Below, piece by piece: positions 52,705-61,696 of a stretch of 64,000 nucleotides of DNA. The position numbers and the translations under genes are program-made. Source of the stretch: JAITWN01 sp964437335. GTDB taxonomy: Bacteria; Pseudomonadota; Gammaproteobacteria; SZUA-140. Positions within the stretch are counted from its first letter, which is position 1; each line of letters opens with the position of its first letter. Location: assembly GCA_964437335.1 (NCBI GenBank), contig CAYTGL010000005.1:62001-126000 (forward strand), in the 5' to 3' direction. The notes beneath the pieces are model-generated. The model was not told the origin of the DNA. It worked only from the letters and a program-made list of their open reading frames with translations, and did not search any database.

Positions 52705-53406
52705 TCAGATAAACTGCTTCAGCATCTTCCCGCGGATGCGCCCGATCGCCTGCGTCGGGTTCAGGCCCTTCGGGCAGACCTGGGCGCAGTTCATGATCGT
52801 GTGGCATCGGAACAGCTTGTAGGCATCCTCGAGCTGGTCGAGGCGTTCCTCGCCGGCCTGGTCGCGGCTGTCCTCGAGAAAGCGCCCTGCCTGCAGCAAC
52901 GCGGCGGGACCGAGGAACTTGTCCGGATTCCACCAGAAAGACGGGCAGGCCGCCGAACAGCACGCGCACAACACGCATTCATAGAGCCCATCGAGTCGCT
53001 CTCGCTCCGCCGGCGTCTGGCGCAGTTCGACCTCCGGTTCCGGATCTTTGCGCACCAACCACGGCTTGATCGCGCGGTACTGGTGATAGAACTGGCTCAT
53101 GTCGACGACGAGATCGCGGATCACCGGCAACCCCGGCAATGGCCGCACCTCAACCGGCTGCTTCAGCTCCTTGATCGGCGTGATGCAAGCGAGCCCGTTG
53201 CGTCCGTTGATGTTGACGCCGTCCGAGCCACAGACGCCCTCGCCGCAGGAATGGCGAAAACTCAGGGTCTCGTCCTGCGCCTTGATGCGGCGCAGGGCAT
53301 CAAGCAGCATACTGTCGTGCCGCAAGCCGGTGAGCGCATAGTCCTGCATGCGCGGCTCCGCATCGGTATCCGGGTTGTGGCGATATATCGAGAATCGCAT
53401 ATCCAT
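52705..53406 (-). CDS. sdhB: Succinate dehydrogenase iron-sulfur subunit
   Basis: Electron-transfer subunit of complex II. 233 residues. [2Fe-2S] ligands in SCGEGVCGSDG, the [4Fe-4S] motif CVLCACCSAACP and the [3Fe-4S] motif CHTIMNCAQVCPKG. It should follow sdhA directly; here about 4.3 kb of other genes lie between, with only a decayed end of sdhA upstream, so sdhB needs a new promoter or read-through from the antiporter gene. sdhE and ygfX follow normally. Confidence 0.95.
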   Translation of the reverse strand: MDMRFSIYRHNPDTDAEPRMQDYALTGLRHDSMLLDALRRIKAQDETLSFRHSCGEGVCGSDGVNINGRNGLACITPIKELKQPVEVRPLPGLPVIRDLVVDMSQFYHQYRAIKPWLVRKDPEPEVELRQTPAERERLDGLYECVLCACCSAACPSFWWNPDKFLGPAALLQAGRFLEDSRDQAGEERLDQLEDAYKLFRCHTIMNCAQVCPKGLNPTQAIGRIRGKMLKQFI

Positions 53407-53408
53407 GT

Positions 53409-53617
53409 TTTCAGTAGCCCCTCGGCTTCGGCGGGAAAGGTCCCACGGTTCTGGGTTTCATCCTAACCGGTTTGTAATCGACCTGGCGACTCTGTCGTTC
53501 GCTGCAGCTCGTCCCTCAGAACGGCGACCCTCTCGCCACGGCCCGGCCGCTCCCAGCGCGCCAGCGCCTGCGTGATCGCGTCTTCATCGAGCAGCCGGTG
53601 ATAACGCGCCTACTTCG
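53409..53617 (-). pseudogene. Decayed duplicate of the sdhA 3' end
   Basis: About 200 bases next to sdhB match two separate parts of the intact sdhA: its last ~80 bases (57876-57957) and a stretch corresponding to 58242-58375; the ~285 bases between are deleted, and a further 9 bases are missing inside the second part. Identity is high but not perfect (about 94% over the terminal part). The frame is broken at the deletion point. The fragment's far end supplies the antiporter's stop codon region. Confidence 0.88.
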
Positions 53618-55244
53618 GGGGCGCCGACCGGCGCGCGATCACAGCTTGCTCCATATCGATGCCTTCGAGCATCTCGCGCACGATCTCGTCATCGAGCCGC
53701 AGCGCGTCGCGCTCGCGAATCAACGCGCCGCGCTGCGCCGCGAGCACCGCGCGCGCGATCTCAAGCATCCGCTCGTTGCGTGCGGCTTCGCTGCCGCCGT
53801 CCGCTTGCGTCGCGAATATCTCGACCGCACGTTGCGCGCGCCGCAGCGAGGCTTCGACGACACGGATGTCCGCTTCCGAAGTCTGTCTGCCGCGAAGCTC
53901 GTTCAGCGCGTCGACCATGGCTCGGCGCAGCACGTCTTGCCCGTAGGCTTGCTGGGCCCGCTCGTAGTCCTTGTCTGTCTCGTTGTCGACGCCGAGCGCG
54001 CGGATCAGCCACGGCAGCGTCAGCCCCTGCAGCAACAAGGTGCCGACGGCGACGAGAAAAGCCAAGACCACGATCGTCTCGCGCCCCGGCAGCGGCTCGC
54101 CGGCAGTAGTCAGCAGCGGCGTGCCGGCGGCCGCGGCGACGGTGACTACGCCGCGCATGCCGGACCAGCCGAGCACGAGGTTCTCGCGCCAGCCGAGCGG
54201 CGGGTCCGGGGCAGGTTTGTCCCGGCGCGCCGCGCGGCGCGCGCGCCACAGATAGAGCCGCCGGTCAAGCGCCGAACTCGAGAATATCCACCCTATTCGC
54301 ACCACGACGACCACGGTCAGCAGCATCAGCGTCGCGCGGCCGAGGAACGCGAGGCTGATGCCGCTGTCGAGCGCCTCGTCGATCACGAAGCGTAGCTGCA
54401 AGCCCACGTAGGCGAATACGAATGCCTCGAGCAACGTGTCGACGACGCGCCAGACCTCGCGTTCTCGAATGCGGCCAGCGAAGTCGAGCTCTGCGGAGGC
54501 ATAGCCGAGCGAGAACCCCGCGAGCACGACCGCGATGATGCCCGAAGCGCCGAGTTCCTCCGCCATCGAATACGCCGCGAACGGCGTCAGCAAGGACAAC
54601 ACGGTCGTCAGGCTTGCGCTGCTCGTGTGCCGCCTGACGCGGTGCACGATGAAGCCGAGGCCGAGACCGACGACGGCGCCGACACCGGTCGCGTAGATGA
54701 AGTACAGCTCCGGATTGTCGGTGACGTAAGGATGCCGTGTAGCGATTGCGACGACCACGGTGAACAGCGCCAACGCTGCCGCGTCGTTGATGAGGCTCTC
54801 GCCCTTCAAGATCGTCATCAGCCGTCGCGACAGGCCGAGCTCGCGGCCGATCGACGTAGCGCTGACCGCATCCGGCGGCGCGATGACGGCGCCGAGAATC
54901 AGCGCGGCCGGCAGGGATAGCGCGGCCGGCAGGGCGCAGATCATCGCGAAGCTTGCGGCCAACGCGGTGACGAAGACTAGCGCGACGCCGAGGTTCAAGA
55001 TCGACGTGATCCGCTTCATGAAGCTGAACAGCGAGAAGTTCAGCGCCGCCGAGTACAGCAACGGCGGCACGACGATGCCGAGTATCGTCTCCGGCGCAAG
55101 CTCCGGCCGGGTAAGACCAGGCGCAAACGACACGAGCAGCCCGATCGCCGTGAGCAGCAGCGGCGCTTGGATCCGCCGCCCGTGCGCGAGAATGGCGAGA
55201 GCGACGGCCGCGACGGCGACGAGCAGAATTTGAGTGGCGACCAT
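53610..55244 (-). CDS. CPA1-family Na+/H+ antiporter
   Basis: 544 residues, about 12 membrane segments in the first 415, then a cytoplasmic helical tail. Cation-exchange motif region GAVIAPPDAVSATSIGRELGL and GESLINDAAALALFTVV, and the later GWSGMRGVVTVAAA, are typical of the NhaP/YjcE type. It probably exports Na+ or K+ in exchange for protons. It lies in the DNA inserted between sdhA and sdhB, reading towards sdhB, and its stop codon falls at the junction with the sdhA remnant. Confidence 0.88.
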   Translation of the reverse strand: MVATQILLVAVAAVALAILAHGRRIQAPLLLTAIGLLVSFAPGLTRPELAPETILGIVVPPLLYSAALNFSLFSFMKRITSILNLGVALVFVTALAASFAMICALPAALSLPAALILGAVIAPPDAVSATSIGRELGLSRRLMTILKGESLINDAAALALFTVVVAIATRHPYVTDNPELYFIYATGVGAVVGLGLGFIVHRVRRHTSSASLTTVLSLLTPFAAYSMAEELGASGIIAVVLAGFSLGYASAELDFAGRIREREVWRVVDTLLEAFVFAYVGLQLRFVIDEALDSGISLAFLGRATLMLLTVVVVVRIGWIFSSSALDRRLYLWRARRAARRDKPAPDPPLGWRENLVLGWSGMRGVVTVAAAAGTPLLTTAGEPLPGRETIVVLAFLVAVGTLLLQGLTLPWLIRALGVDNETDKDYERAQQAYGQDVLRRAMVDALNELRGRQTSEADIRVVEASLRRAQRAVEIFATQADGGSEAARNERMLEIARAVLAAQRGALIRERDALRLDDEIVREMLEGIDMEQAVIARRSAPPK

Positions 55245-55308
55245 CGATACCGTCCCAGGCCTTGAGGGGTTGACCGCAGCCCGCGCGAACGCTCAGGCTT
55301 ATGGACGG

Positions 55309-55680
55309 TTACATGGAGCCGACCAGCGTCGGTGTCAACCAAGAACTCGAAACCCAAAAGAAGGCAAGCGCAGATGAAACAGTGAGTATAGGAAGAATAA
55401 ACACCCTTTTTACCCAAGTCCAGCGGTCGTTTGCCGTCAGCGGCTCGAAAATCACATGGGTGGTGCCATCCCGGTACGGCGTCTTGAGTTGGTAACGGAG
55501 GTTGCCATGCGGTGTGAGTGACAGCCGCTTCTCGGATACCGCCGGGCGGCTGATGTACCGGCACAGGCGTTCGAGCTTCTTGCGTTCATCGGCCCTGGCC
55601 GCCACCCCGGTATGCAGACTGAAGCCGATCACCTGCCGAATGGATCCTCCGGTCGGCACGGTCGACGTACACCCCGTCAA
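55309..55680 (-). pseudogene. IS91-type transposase remnant
   Basis: A 123-residue frame in which residues about 17-83 (55431-55632) carry the C-terminal part of Y2 (IS91-family) transposases: GFSLHTGVAARADERKKLERLCRYISRP, RLSLTPHGNLRYQLKTPYRDGTTHVIFEP. The catalytic N-terminal part is missing and the sequence after FEPLTAND is unrelated. It marks an old IS91-like element between antiporter and exporter genes. Confidence 0.72.
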
Positions 55681-55698
55681 GGAACAGCATGTGAGCGT

Positions 55699-55727
55699 TT
55701 GTCTGCGATCCGCGATCGTGGTAAAAT
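55699..55727 (+). promoter_or_regulatory. Sigma-70 promoter of the MFS-marR pair
   Basis: TTGTCT (55699-55704), a 17-base spacer and TAAAAT (55722-55727), 31 bases before the exporter start. Directly followed by an inverted repeat. Confidence 0.65.
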
Positions 55728-55729
55728 AT

Positions 55730-55756
55730 TTGCCTTATCAAACATTGTTGAGGCAA
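55730..55756. promoter_or_regulatory. Inverted repeat, likely MarR operator
   Basis: TTGCCT-N15-AGGCAA, with an AT-rich centre, lying between the -10 and the exporter start codon and covering its Shine-Dalgarno (GAGG). A natural site for self-regulation by the MarR protein encoded downstream. Confidence 0.55.
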
Positions 55757-55758
55757 GC

Positions 55759-57324
55759 ATGCCCGATTCCTCCCCGCCGGCCGCCGCGCCGGAGGAGTTC
55801 CGCCACAAGCTGCTCGCCATGCTCGGCCTGTGTTTCGTACTGATCATGGTGGCGCTCGACCAGACGGTGATCGGTACCGCGCTGCCGACCGTTGTCGCCG
55901 AGCTCCACGGCTTCGAATTCTACGCCTGGGTCGGCACCAGCTATCTGCTCGCCTCGATCGTCACCGTGCCGGTCTTCGGCAAGCTCGGAGACGATTACGG
56001 ACGCAAGAACTTCCTGCTCGCGGCCATCGTGCTGTTCACCCTCTCGTCGGTGTTGTGCGGGCTGGCCCAGAGCATGATCCAGCTGGTGTTCGCGCGCGGC
56101 CTGCAAGGCATCGGCGGCGGTATGCTGATCGCGACCACCTTCGCCAGCGTGCCGGATCTCTTCCCGGAAGCGCGCGAGCGGCTGCGCTGGCAGGTGCTGT
56201 TCAGCACCTCCTTCGGACTCGCCAACGCCGCCGGGCCGACGCTCGGCGGCGTGCTCACCGAGTTCCTGGGCTGGCGCTGGGTGTTCTTCATCAATCTGCC
56301 GGTCTGCATGCTCGGGCTGTGGTTCGTATGGCGGCATCTGCCGCGCATCCGTCACGGCGCGGGACCGCCCGCGCCCATGGACTGGGCGGGCGCGGCGCTG
56401 CTGGCGGTGGCGCTGGCGAGTCTGCTGTTGCTGGTCGAGTGGCTGCCGCAGGGCAGGCCAGCGAGCGCGCTCGCCGTCCTGATCACCGTCGGCGTGACCG
56501 CCGGTGCGGTGCTGGTGTGGTGGGAGAAGCGCTGCCCGGATCCCTTGCTGCCGCTCGACATGATCAGCGATCGCACGCTGCAGTCGCTGTTCCTGCTCTC
56601 GGCGGTGATGGGCTTCTGCCTGTTCGGCGTGGTGTATTACGCGCCGCTGCTGTTCCAGGGCGGGCTCGGTCTGTCGCCCAAGGAGGCCGGCCTGCTGATC
56701 ACGCCGCTCGCGGTTTTCATCACCGTCGGCAGCATCGTCAACGGTCGCATCATTACGCGTGTGCCTTCTTTCAATCTGATGCTGTACAGCGGCCTCGGCT
56801 TCTTCTGCGTCGCTGCGCTGATGCTGACGCGTATCGGCGCGGATACCTCGCACGTGCTGATCTACGGCGCGATGGTCTGCGCCGGTTTCGGCCTCGGACA
56901 GTTGCTGCCGAACCTGACGCTGTTCGCGCAGGCGAGCGTGCCGCGCATGCGTCTCGGCGTGACCACCGCCACGCTGCAATCCACGCGCATGATCGGCGGC
57001 ATGCTCGGCATGGCGCTGATCGGCATGCTTATCTCCCACAGCTACGGCCATGGCGTGCGCGACATGCTGCAGGCGGCGGGGCAGCCGCAGTGGTCACAGT
57101 GGCTGTCCGATCCGCGGGTGCTGGTGGATGAGACGCTCGCCGCCGAGTTCGGCGAGGTCGCGAGGAACGCCGGCGCGGAATTGCTTGCGGGTGCGCGCGA
57201 CAGCCTGATCGGCGCCATTCACGGCGGGCACTGGCTAATCTTTTCCGTCGCCCTGTTCGCGCTGCTGATAGTGCGCCGCCTGCCGCCGATGAGCCTGCAG
57301 CACGAGGAGGTAGTCCATGAATGA
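55759..57324 (+). CDS. MFS drug exporter, DHA2 (EmrB/QacA) type
   Basis: 521 residues from MPDSSPPAAAPEEF with 14 predicted membrane segments. Motif C-like LDQTVIGTALPTVVAEL in the first, motif A GKLGDDYGRKNFLL after the second, and the DHA2-typical GIGGGMLIATTFASVPDLFP and GPTLGGVLTEFLGWRWVFFINLP. Proton-driven efflux of drugs or other toxic organics is expected. The last 8 bases overlap marR, so exporter and regulator are co-translated. Frames further upstream of 55759 lack similarity. Confidence 0.92.
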   Translation: MPDSSPPAAAPEEFRHKLLAMLGLCFVLIMVALDQTVIGTALPTVVAELHGFEFYAWVGTSYLLASIVTVPVFGKLGDDYGRKNFLLAAIVLFTLSSVLCGLAQSMIQLVFARGLQGIGGGMLIATTFASVPDLFPEARERLRWQVLFSTSFGLANAAGPTLGGVLTEFLGWRWVFFINLPVCMLGLWFVWRHLPRIRHGAGPPAPMDWAGAALLAVALASLLLLVEWLPQGRPASALAVLITVGVTAGAVLVWWEKRCPDPLLPLDMISDRTLQSLFLLSAVMGFCLFGVVYYAPLLFQGGLGLSPKEAGLLITPLAVFITVGSIVNGRIITRVPSFNLMLYSGLGFFCVAALMLTRIGADTSHVLIYGAMVCAGFGLGQLLPNLTLFAQASVPRMRLGVTTATLQSTRMIGGMLGMALIGMLISHSYGHGVRDMLQAAGQPQWSQWLSDPRVLVDETLAAEFGEVARNAGAELLAGARDSLIGAIHGGHWLIFSVALFALLIVRRLPPMSLQHEEVVHE

Positions 57325-57766
57325 GCAGGAACGCACGCTGCTGCGTCAGCTCGGGCGCACCACCCGCGCGATGTACGCCGCTTTCGAGGCCGAGGTCGGT
57401 TACGCGCTGCCGCGTTGGCGCATCCTGCAGGCACTGCAGGAGCACGGCGGTCTTACGCAGAAGCGGCTTTCCGAACAGCTCGCGATGGATCCCGGTGCGC
57501 TGACGCGGCAACTGAAGGCGCTCGAAGCCGAAGGGCTGATCGCGCGGCGGCGCGCGCCCGCCGATAACCGTTTGAGCGATGTGTCGCTGACCGTCGCTGG
57601 CGTGCGCGCCGTCGCCACCGTGCAGCCGCTGCGCCGGGCTTTCAGCCGCAAGGTGCTGCGTGGCCTGCCGAAGGAGGAGATGCAGGCCACGATGGCGATG
57701 CTCGCCCGCCTCGAAGAGCGCTTCCGGCGCATGGGTGGACAGGAAACGGCCGACCGACGCGACTGA
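57317..57766 (+). CDS. MarR family transcriptional regulator
   Basis: 149 residues, winged helix: YALPRWRILQALQEHGGLTQKRLSEQLAMDPGALTRQLKALEAEGLIARRRAPADNR, then the dimerisation helices. GAGGAGG precedes the ATG. It probably represses the MFS-marR promoter through the inverted repeat at 55730-55756, and ligands of the exporter probably release it. A weak terminator-like sequence (CTCG...CGAG with a T-run, about 57772-57797) follows. Confidence 0.92.
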   Translation: MNEQERTLLRQLGRTTRAMYAAFEAEVGYALPRWRILQALQEHGGLTQKRLSEQLAMDPGALTRQLKALEAEGLIARRRAPADNRLSDVSLTVAGVRAVATVQPLRRAFSRKVLRGLPKEEMQATMAMLARLEERFRRMGGQETADRRD

Positions 57767-57821
57767 CCCACTCGATTGTTAACGAGCAGTTTTTTGCATT
57801 TATTTTTATGTTGTGCGAGGA

Positions 57822-57866
57822 CGTTGCGTCCGTTGATATTGACGCCGTCCGAGCCGCAGACGCCCT
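57822..57866 (-). pseudogene. Decayed duplicate of the sdhB 5' end
   Basis: About 45 bases matching sdhB at 53196-53241 (two mismatches), joined directly to the sequence around the sdhB start codon and the sdhA stop; the 164 bases in between (53242-53405 in the intact gene) are missing. It lies directly downstream of the intact sdhA, where sdhB should be. Confidence 0.85.
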
Positions 57867-57873
57867 TCCATGC

Positions 57874-59655
57874 TCAGTAGACCCTCGGCTTCGGCGGGAA
57901 AGGTTCCACGGTCCTGGGTTTCATCCTGACCGGTTTGTAATCGACCTGGCGACTCTGTTTCGAATACAGCGAGTGCTTGAGCCAGTGCTGGTCGTCGCGT
58001 TCGGGATAATCGATACGCGAGTGCGCCCCGCGACTCTCCTTGCGCGCCAGAGCGGAGGTGATCGCCGCCAGCGCAACATCCATCAGATTCTCGAGCTCGA
58101 GCGCCTCGATGCGCGCGGTATTGAAGATTCGGCTCTGGTCAGACAGGCCGGCGTCTGCGAGCCGCTGTTCCAGGACCCGTATCTTGTCGAGCCCCTCACT
58201 CAGTACGTCCTCGGTGCGGAAAACGCCGCAATACTGTTCCATCGTTCGCTGCAGCTCGTCCCTCAGCACGGCGATCGTCTCGCCACGGCCCGGCCGCTCC
58301 CAGCGCGCCAGTCGCGCCAGCGACTGCGCGATCGCGTCTTCATCGAGCGGCCGGTGATAACGCGCCTCCTTCAGATGCTCGATGATATGGTTGCCGGCGG
58401 CCCGGCCGAACACGACGATGTCGAGCAGCGAGTTGCCGCCGAGCCGGTTGGCGCCATGTACCGAAACGCAGGCGCACTCACCGACCGCATAGAGGCCGAT
58501 CACCGGCTCTTCCGGCCCCTGGCGTTCCGGCGCGACGACCTGGCCGAAACGGTTGGTCGGAATGCCGCCCATCGTGTAATGACAGGTCGGAAACACCGGG
58601 ATGGGTTCGCTGACCGGATCGATATGCAGGAAGGTCCGCACCATGTCATGGATGCCGGGCAGGCGCTTCCTGATCACATCGGCGCCCAGATGGTCAATCT
58701 TCAGCAGGACATGATCGCCGTCCGGCCCACAGCCCCGGCCTTCCCGGACTTCGGTTGCGATCGCGCGGCTGACGACGTCGCGACTGGCGAGGTCTTTCGC
58801 CTTCGGCGCATAGCGCTCCATGAAGCGCTCGCCATCCCGGTTGATCAGGTAACCGCCCTCGCCGCGCGCGCCTTCGGTGATCAGCATGCCCTTGCCGGCG
58901 ATGCCGGTCGGGTGAAACTGGATGAACTCCATGTCCTGCAGCGGAACCCCGGCGCGCAGCACCATCGCCATGCCGTCACCGGTATTGATGCGGGCATTGG
59001 TATTGGTGCGATAGAGCTGCCCCGCCCCGCCGGTCGCGAGCAGCGTGGTCTTGGCCTCGATGACCAGCGGCTCGCCGGTCTCAATGCAGAGCACCAGCGC
59101 GCCGAGGATATAGCCTTCCGCGTCCTTGAGCAGGTCGATCGCGAAGTACTCGTCGAAGAAGTGGGTCTTGGCGCGGATATTCTGCTGATACAGCGCGTGC
59201 AGAATCGCATGTCCGGTCCGGTCGGCCGCGGCGCAGGTGCGCGCGGCCTGTGCCCCGCCGAAGTCCTGGCTCTGGCCGCCGAAGGGACGCTGGTAGATCT
59301 TGCCGTTGTCAAGTCGCGAGAATGGCACGCCGAAATGCTCGAGCTCGATGACGAGACGCGCGGCGGCGCGGCACATGTACTCGATCGCATCCTGATCGCC
59401 CAGATAGTCGCTGCCCTTGACGGTGTCGTACATATGCCAGTGCCAGTTGTCCGGCGAGACGTTCGCCAGCGCCGCGTTCATGCCGCCCTGGGCGGCAACG
59501 GTATGCGAACGGGTCGGGAATACCTTGGACACCACCGCCACCGAGGCCTCGTCCTGGGCAAGTTGCAGGGCCGCGCGCAGACCGCCGCCGCCGGCGCCGA
59601 TCACCAGGGTATCGAATCTGCGGCGTTCCAACCTGCTATGTATCACGTTCTGCAT
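57874..59655 (-). CDS. sdhA: Succinate dehydrogenase flavoprotein subunit
   Basis: Catalytic subunit of complex II. 593 residues (E. coli 588). FAD motif TLVIGAGGGGLRAALQL, the flavinylation region SHTVAAQGGMNAAL with its His, LLATGGAGQLYRTNTNA, MEFIQFHPTGI, HYTMGGIPTN, ANRLGGNSLLDIVVFGRAAG. Complete at both ends. sdhD and sdhC precede it normally, but sdhB has been displaced about 4.5 kb away; a small sdhB fragment remains at its 3' end. Confidence 0.96.
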   Translation of the reverse strand: MQNVIHSRLERRRFDTLVIGAGGGGLRAALQLAQDEASVAVVSKVFPTRSHTVAAQGGMNAALANVSPDNWHWHMYDTVKGSDYLGDQDAIEYMCRAAARLVIELEHFGVPFSRLDNGKIYQRPFGGQSQDFGGAQAARTCAAADRTGHAILHALYQQNIRAKTHFFDEYFAIDLLKDAEGYILGALVLCIETGEPLVIEAKTTLLATGGAGQLYRTNTNARINTGDGMAMVLRAGVPLQDMEFIQFHPTGIAGKGMLITEGARGEGGYLINRDGERFMERYAPKAKDLASRDVVSRAIATEVREGRGCGPDGDHVLLKIDHLGADVIRKRLPGIHDMVRTFLHIDPVSEPIPVFPTCHYTMGGIPTNRFGQVVAPERQGPEEPVIGLYAVGECACVSVHGANRLGGNSLLDIVVFGRAAGNHIIEHLKEARYHRPLDEDAIAQSLARLARWERPGRGETIAVLRDELQRTMEQYCGVFRTEDVLSEGLDKIRVLEQRLADAGLSDQSRIFNTARIEALELENLMDVALAAITSALARKESRGAHSRIDYPERDDQHWLKHSLYSKQSRQVDYKPVRMKPRTVEPFPPKPRVY

Positions 59656-59694
59656 CCCTTTACTGTTTCCCGACAGGAATCGGGCCGCCCCTGG

Positions 59695-60030
59695 TCAGTA
59701 CAGCGAATAAAGAATCCTGAGCATCCACAGCCCCGACCCCGCCAGGACCAGGCCCATCAGGCCGAGCATCGTAAGGCGCAGCGCGAGCGAGTGCACATAA
59801 TCGATGATGACGTCACGACCGCCGACCCAGGCATGGAGCAGCAACGCGGTGAAAAACAGGCCGGTCGCAAGGTTGACCGCGGCGTTCGCGATCAGGTCGC
59901 GCCAATCGAGCCAGGATTCCTGCGGTGACACCGCGAGATAGAATCCGAACACGAGCAGATAAACAGCCATGAACAACGCGCTGGCCCGCTGCCAGATCCA
60001 TGCCCTGAGTCCGTGACTCCTTCGACTCAT
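59695..60030 (-). CDS. sdhD: Succinate dehydrogenase membrane anchor subunit
   Basis: 111 residues, three membrane segments. Features: WIWQRASALFMAVYLL (with the quinone-site Arg/Ser), then LLLHAWVGGRDVIIDYV with the haem-ligand His and conserved Asp-Tyr. Sits between sdhC and sdhA in the normal order. Confidence 0.92.
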   Translation of the reverse strand: MSRRSHGLRAWIWQRASALFMAVYLLVFGFYLAVSPQESWLDWRDLIANAAVNLATGLFFTALLLHAWVGGRDVIIDYVHSLALRLTMLGLMGLVLAGSGLWMLRILYSLY

Positions 60031-60054
60031 TCTTGGCGGCTCATCGTTGCCGGC

Positions 60055-60435
60055 TCATGGCAGGATCAGCGCCGCGATGAACAGCGTGACAATACCGCCG
60101 GCGATTACGATCCACGCGCTGAGCCGGGCGCTATGCACGTCGATGCCGATTTCGAGATCGATCAGCAGAAAACGCAGACCTGCGAGAAAGTGATGAACGA
60201 ACAACCAGATCGCCAGGAGCAGCAGCGCGCGGAAGGCATTGCCCTGCAACAGGCCGACGACGAAGTCATAACCCTCCTCGCCGGAGAGCGAGCGATCAAA
60301 CAGGAATACCAGCAACGGGATCAGCAGGATCAGCAGGACGCCGGTGATCCTGTGCCCGATCGAAAGCACCGCCGTTACCGGCAGGTGGATGCGGGTCAGG
60401 TCGAGAAATACCGGACGCTTGTTATTGTTCGCCAT
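60055..60435 (-). CDS. sdhC: Succinate dehydrogenase cytochrome b556 subunit
   Basis: 126 residues from MANNNKRPVFLDL. Quinone-site segment VTAVLSIGHRITGVLL and haem-ligand segment HHFLAGLRFLLIDLE, three membrane helices. First gene of the sdhCDA unit and divergent from ygfZ. The frame extends to 60462, but the ATG at 60435 fits the family better. Confidence 0.92.
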   Translation of the reverse strand: MANNNKRPVFLDLTRIHLPVTAVLSIGHRITGVLLILLIPLLVFLFDRSLSGEEGYDFVVGLLQGNAFRALLLLAIWLFVHHFLAGLRFLLIDLEIGIDVHSARLSAWIVIAGGIVTLFIAALILP

Positions 60436-60566
60436 TGATCGCCCCCAATTGACCGCCCTCAAGTGTCCGCCATAGTGTAGCCTCTCCGGTCTCCACGTCC
60501 AGTATTACCCGGCCCGGCAATTTTCGTTATGATGCCGGTTTCCCTCCCCTGCGACGAGTGCTCAGG

Positions 60567-61619
60567 ATGAACAGCCGCTGGAAGCAAATGCTCAATCACG
60601 CGGGCGCCGCCTTCGGCGATCACGACAGGGTGCTGCATTTCGGCAACCCGAACCGTGAGCGCGGCGCCGCGTTCTCGGGCAGTGTGATCAGCGACCTTTC
60701 GCCGTACGGCCTGATCCGTGCGCAGGGCCCGGATGCGATCCGTTTTCTCCAGGGTCAACTGACCAATGACGTTTCCCGGATCGATGCCCACCACAGTCAC
60801 CTGAGCGGCTATTGCACGCCGAAGGGACGTCTGCTCGCGGTATTTCGCGTGTTTGCCCGCGAAGATGCTATCTGCCTGCGCCTGCCCGCCGCGCTGCTCG
60901 AACCGACGCTTGCGCGACTGCGGAAATATATCCTGATGTCGAAACTCACGCTCGATCCGGCGGGCGAGGGCATGTCCGGCATCGGGATCTCCGGGCCCCG
61001 CTGCGTGAAGGAACTGGCGGATATCGTCGAAGCGGTTCCCGAAACCGTCGATGCGGTCGTCCAGTCCGGGCCGCTGACCGTGATCCGCTTACCCGGCGTC
61101 CATCCGCGCTTCGAGATCCATGGCCCGGTCGAGGCGATGCTGAAAGTCTGGTCGCAGCTCGATGTCCATGCCGCGCCGGTCGGCGCGGATGTCTGGACGA
61201 TGCTGGATATCCTCGCCGGCGTACCGGAGATCTGGCCGGAGACGGTCGAGGAATTCATCCCACAGACCGTCAATCTCGATCTGCTCGGTGGCATCAGCTT
61301 CAACAAGGGCTGTTACACCGGCCAGGAGATCGTCGCCCGGCTGCACTACCGGGGCACGGTCAAGCGCCGCATGTATCTTGCCGAATGCGACGTCCCCGAA
61401 CCGCCGCCCCCTGGTTACGCCATCTATTCGATCACCGGCGGCGAACAGTCAGTCGGCCAGGTCGTCTCGGCGACGCTCGCGTCGGAACACGGATCCCTGC
61501 TGCTCGTCTCGGCGGTCGTCGAGCAGGCCAGACCCGGCGCGCTGCGTCTCGGATCGGCGGCGGGGCTGCCGCTCACCCTGCGCGACCTGCCCGCCCTGAA
61601 GGCCGGGGAAGACGCCTGA
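60567..61619 (+). CDS. ygfZ: Folate-binding Fe-S assembly protein YgfZ
   Basis: 350 residues of the GcvT-like YgfZ family, which helps build or repair some Fe-S enzymes with tetrahydrofolate. Signature KGCYTGQEIVARLHYRG with its conserved Cys, preceded by FIPQTVNLDLLGGISFN; N-terminal LIRAQGPDAIRFLQGQLTNDV. Start ATG at 60567; a GTG at 60558 is an alternative. It is next to the sdh genes, whose product needs Fe-S clusters. A TATGAT hexamer at about 60530 may be its -10. Confidence 0.92.
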   Translation: MNSRWKQMLNHAGAAFGDHDRVLHFGNPNRERGAAFSGSVISDLSPYGLIRAQGPDAIRFLQGQLTNDVSRIDAHHSHLSGYCTPKGRLLAVFRVFAREDAICLRLPAALLEPTLARLRKYILMSKLTLDPAGEGMSGIGISGPRCVKELADIVEAVPETVDAVVQSGPLTVIRLPGVHPRFEIHGPVEAMLKVWSQLDVHAAPVGADVWTMLDILAGVPEIWPETVEEFIPQTVNLDLLGGISFNKGCYTGQEIVARLHYRGTVKRRMYLAECDVPEPPPPGYAIYSITGGEQSVGQVVSATLASEHGSLLLVSAVVEQARPGALRLGSAAGLPLTLRDLPALKAGEDA

Positions 61620-61696
61620 ACGCTGCGCGCCCGGCTCAATAAATCGCCGTGCCAAGTCGATAGCAATACACCCCCTCAGGACGAAACGACTGAATC

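Noticed and set aside
55738..57051. 437-residue minus-strand open frame
   Set aside because: Antisense to the MFS exporter; Gln/Arg/His-rich shadow.
57808..59928. 706-residue plus-strand open frame, the longest after infB and pnp
   Set aside because: Antisense to sdhA; long only because of high GC and codon bias.
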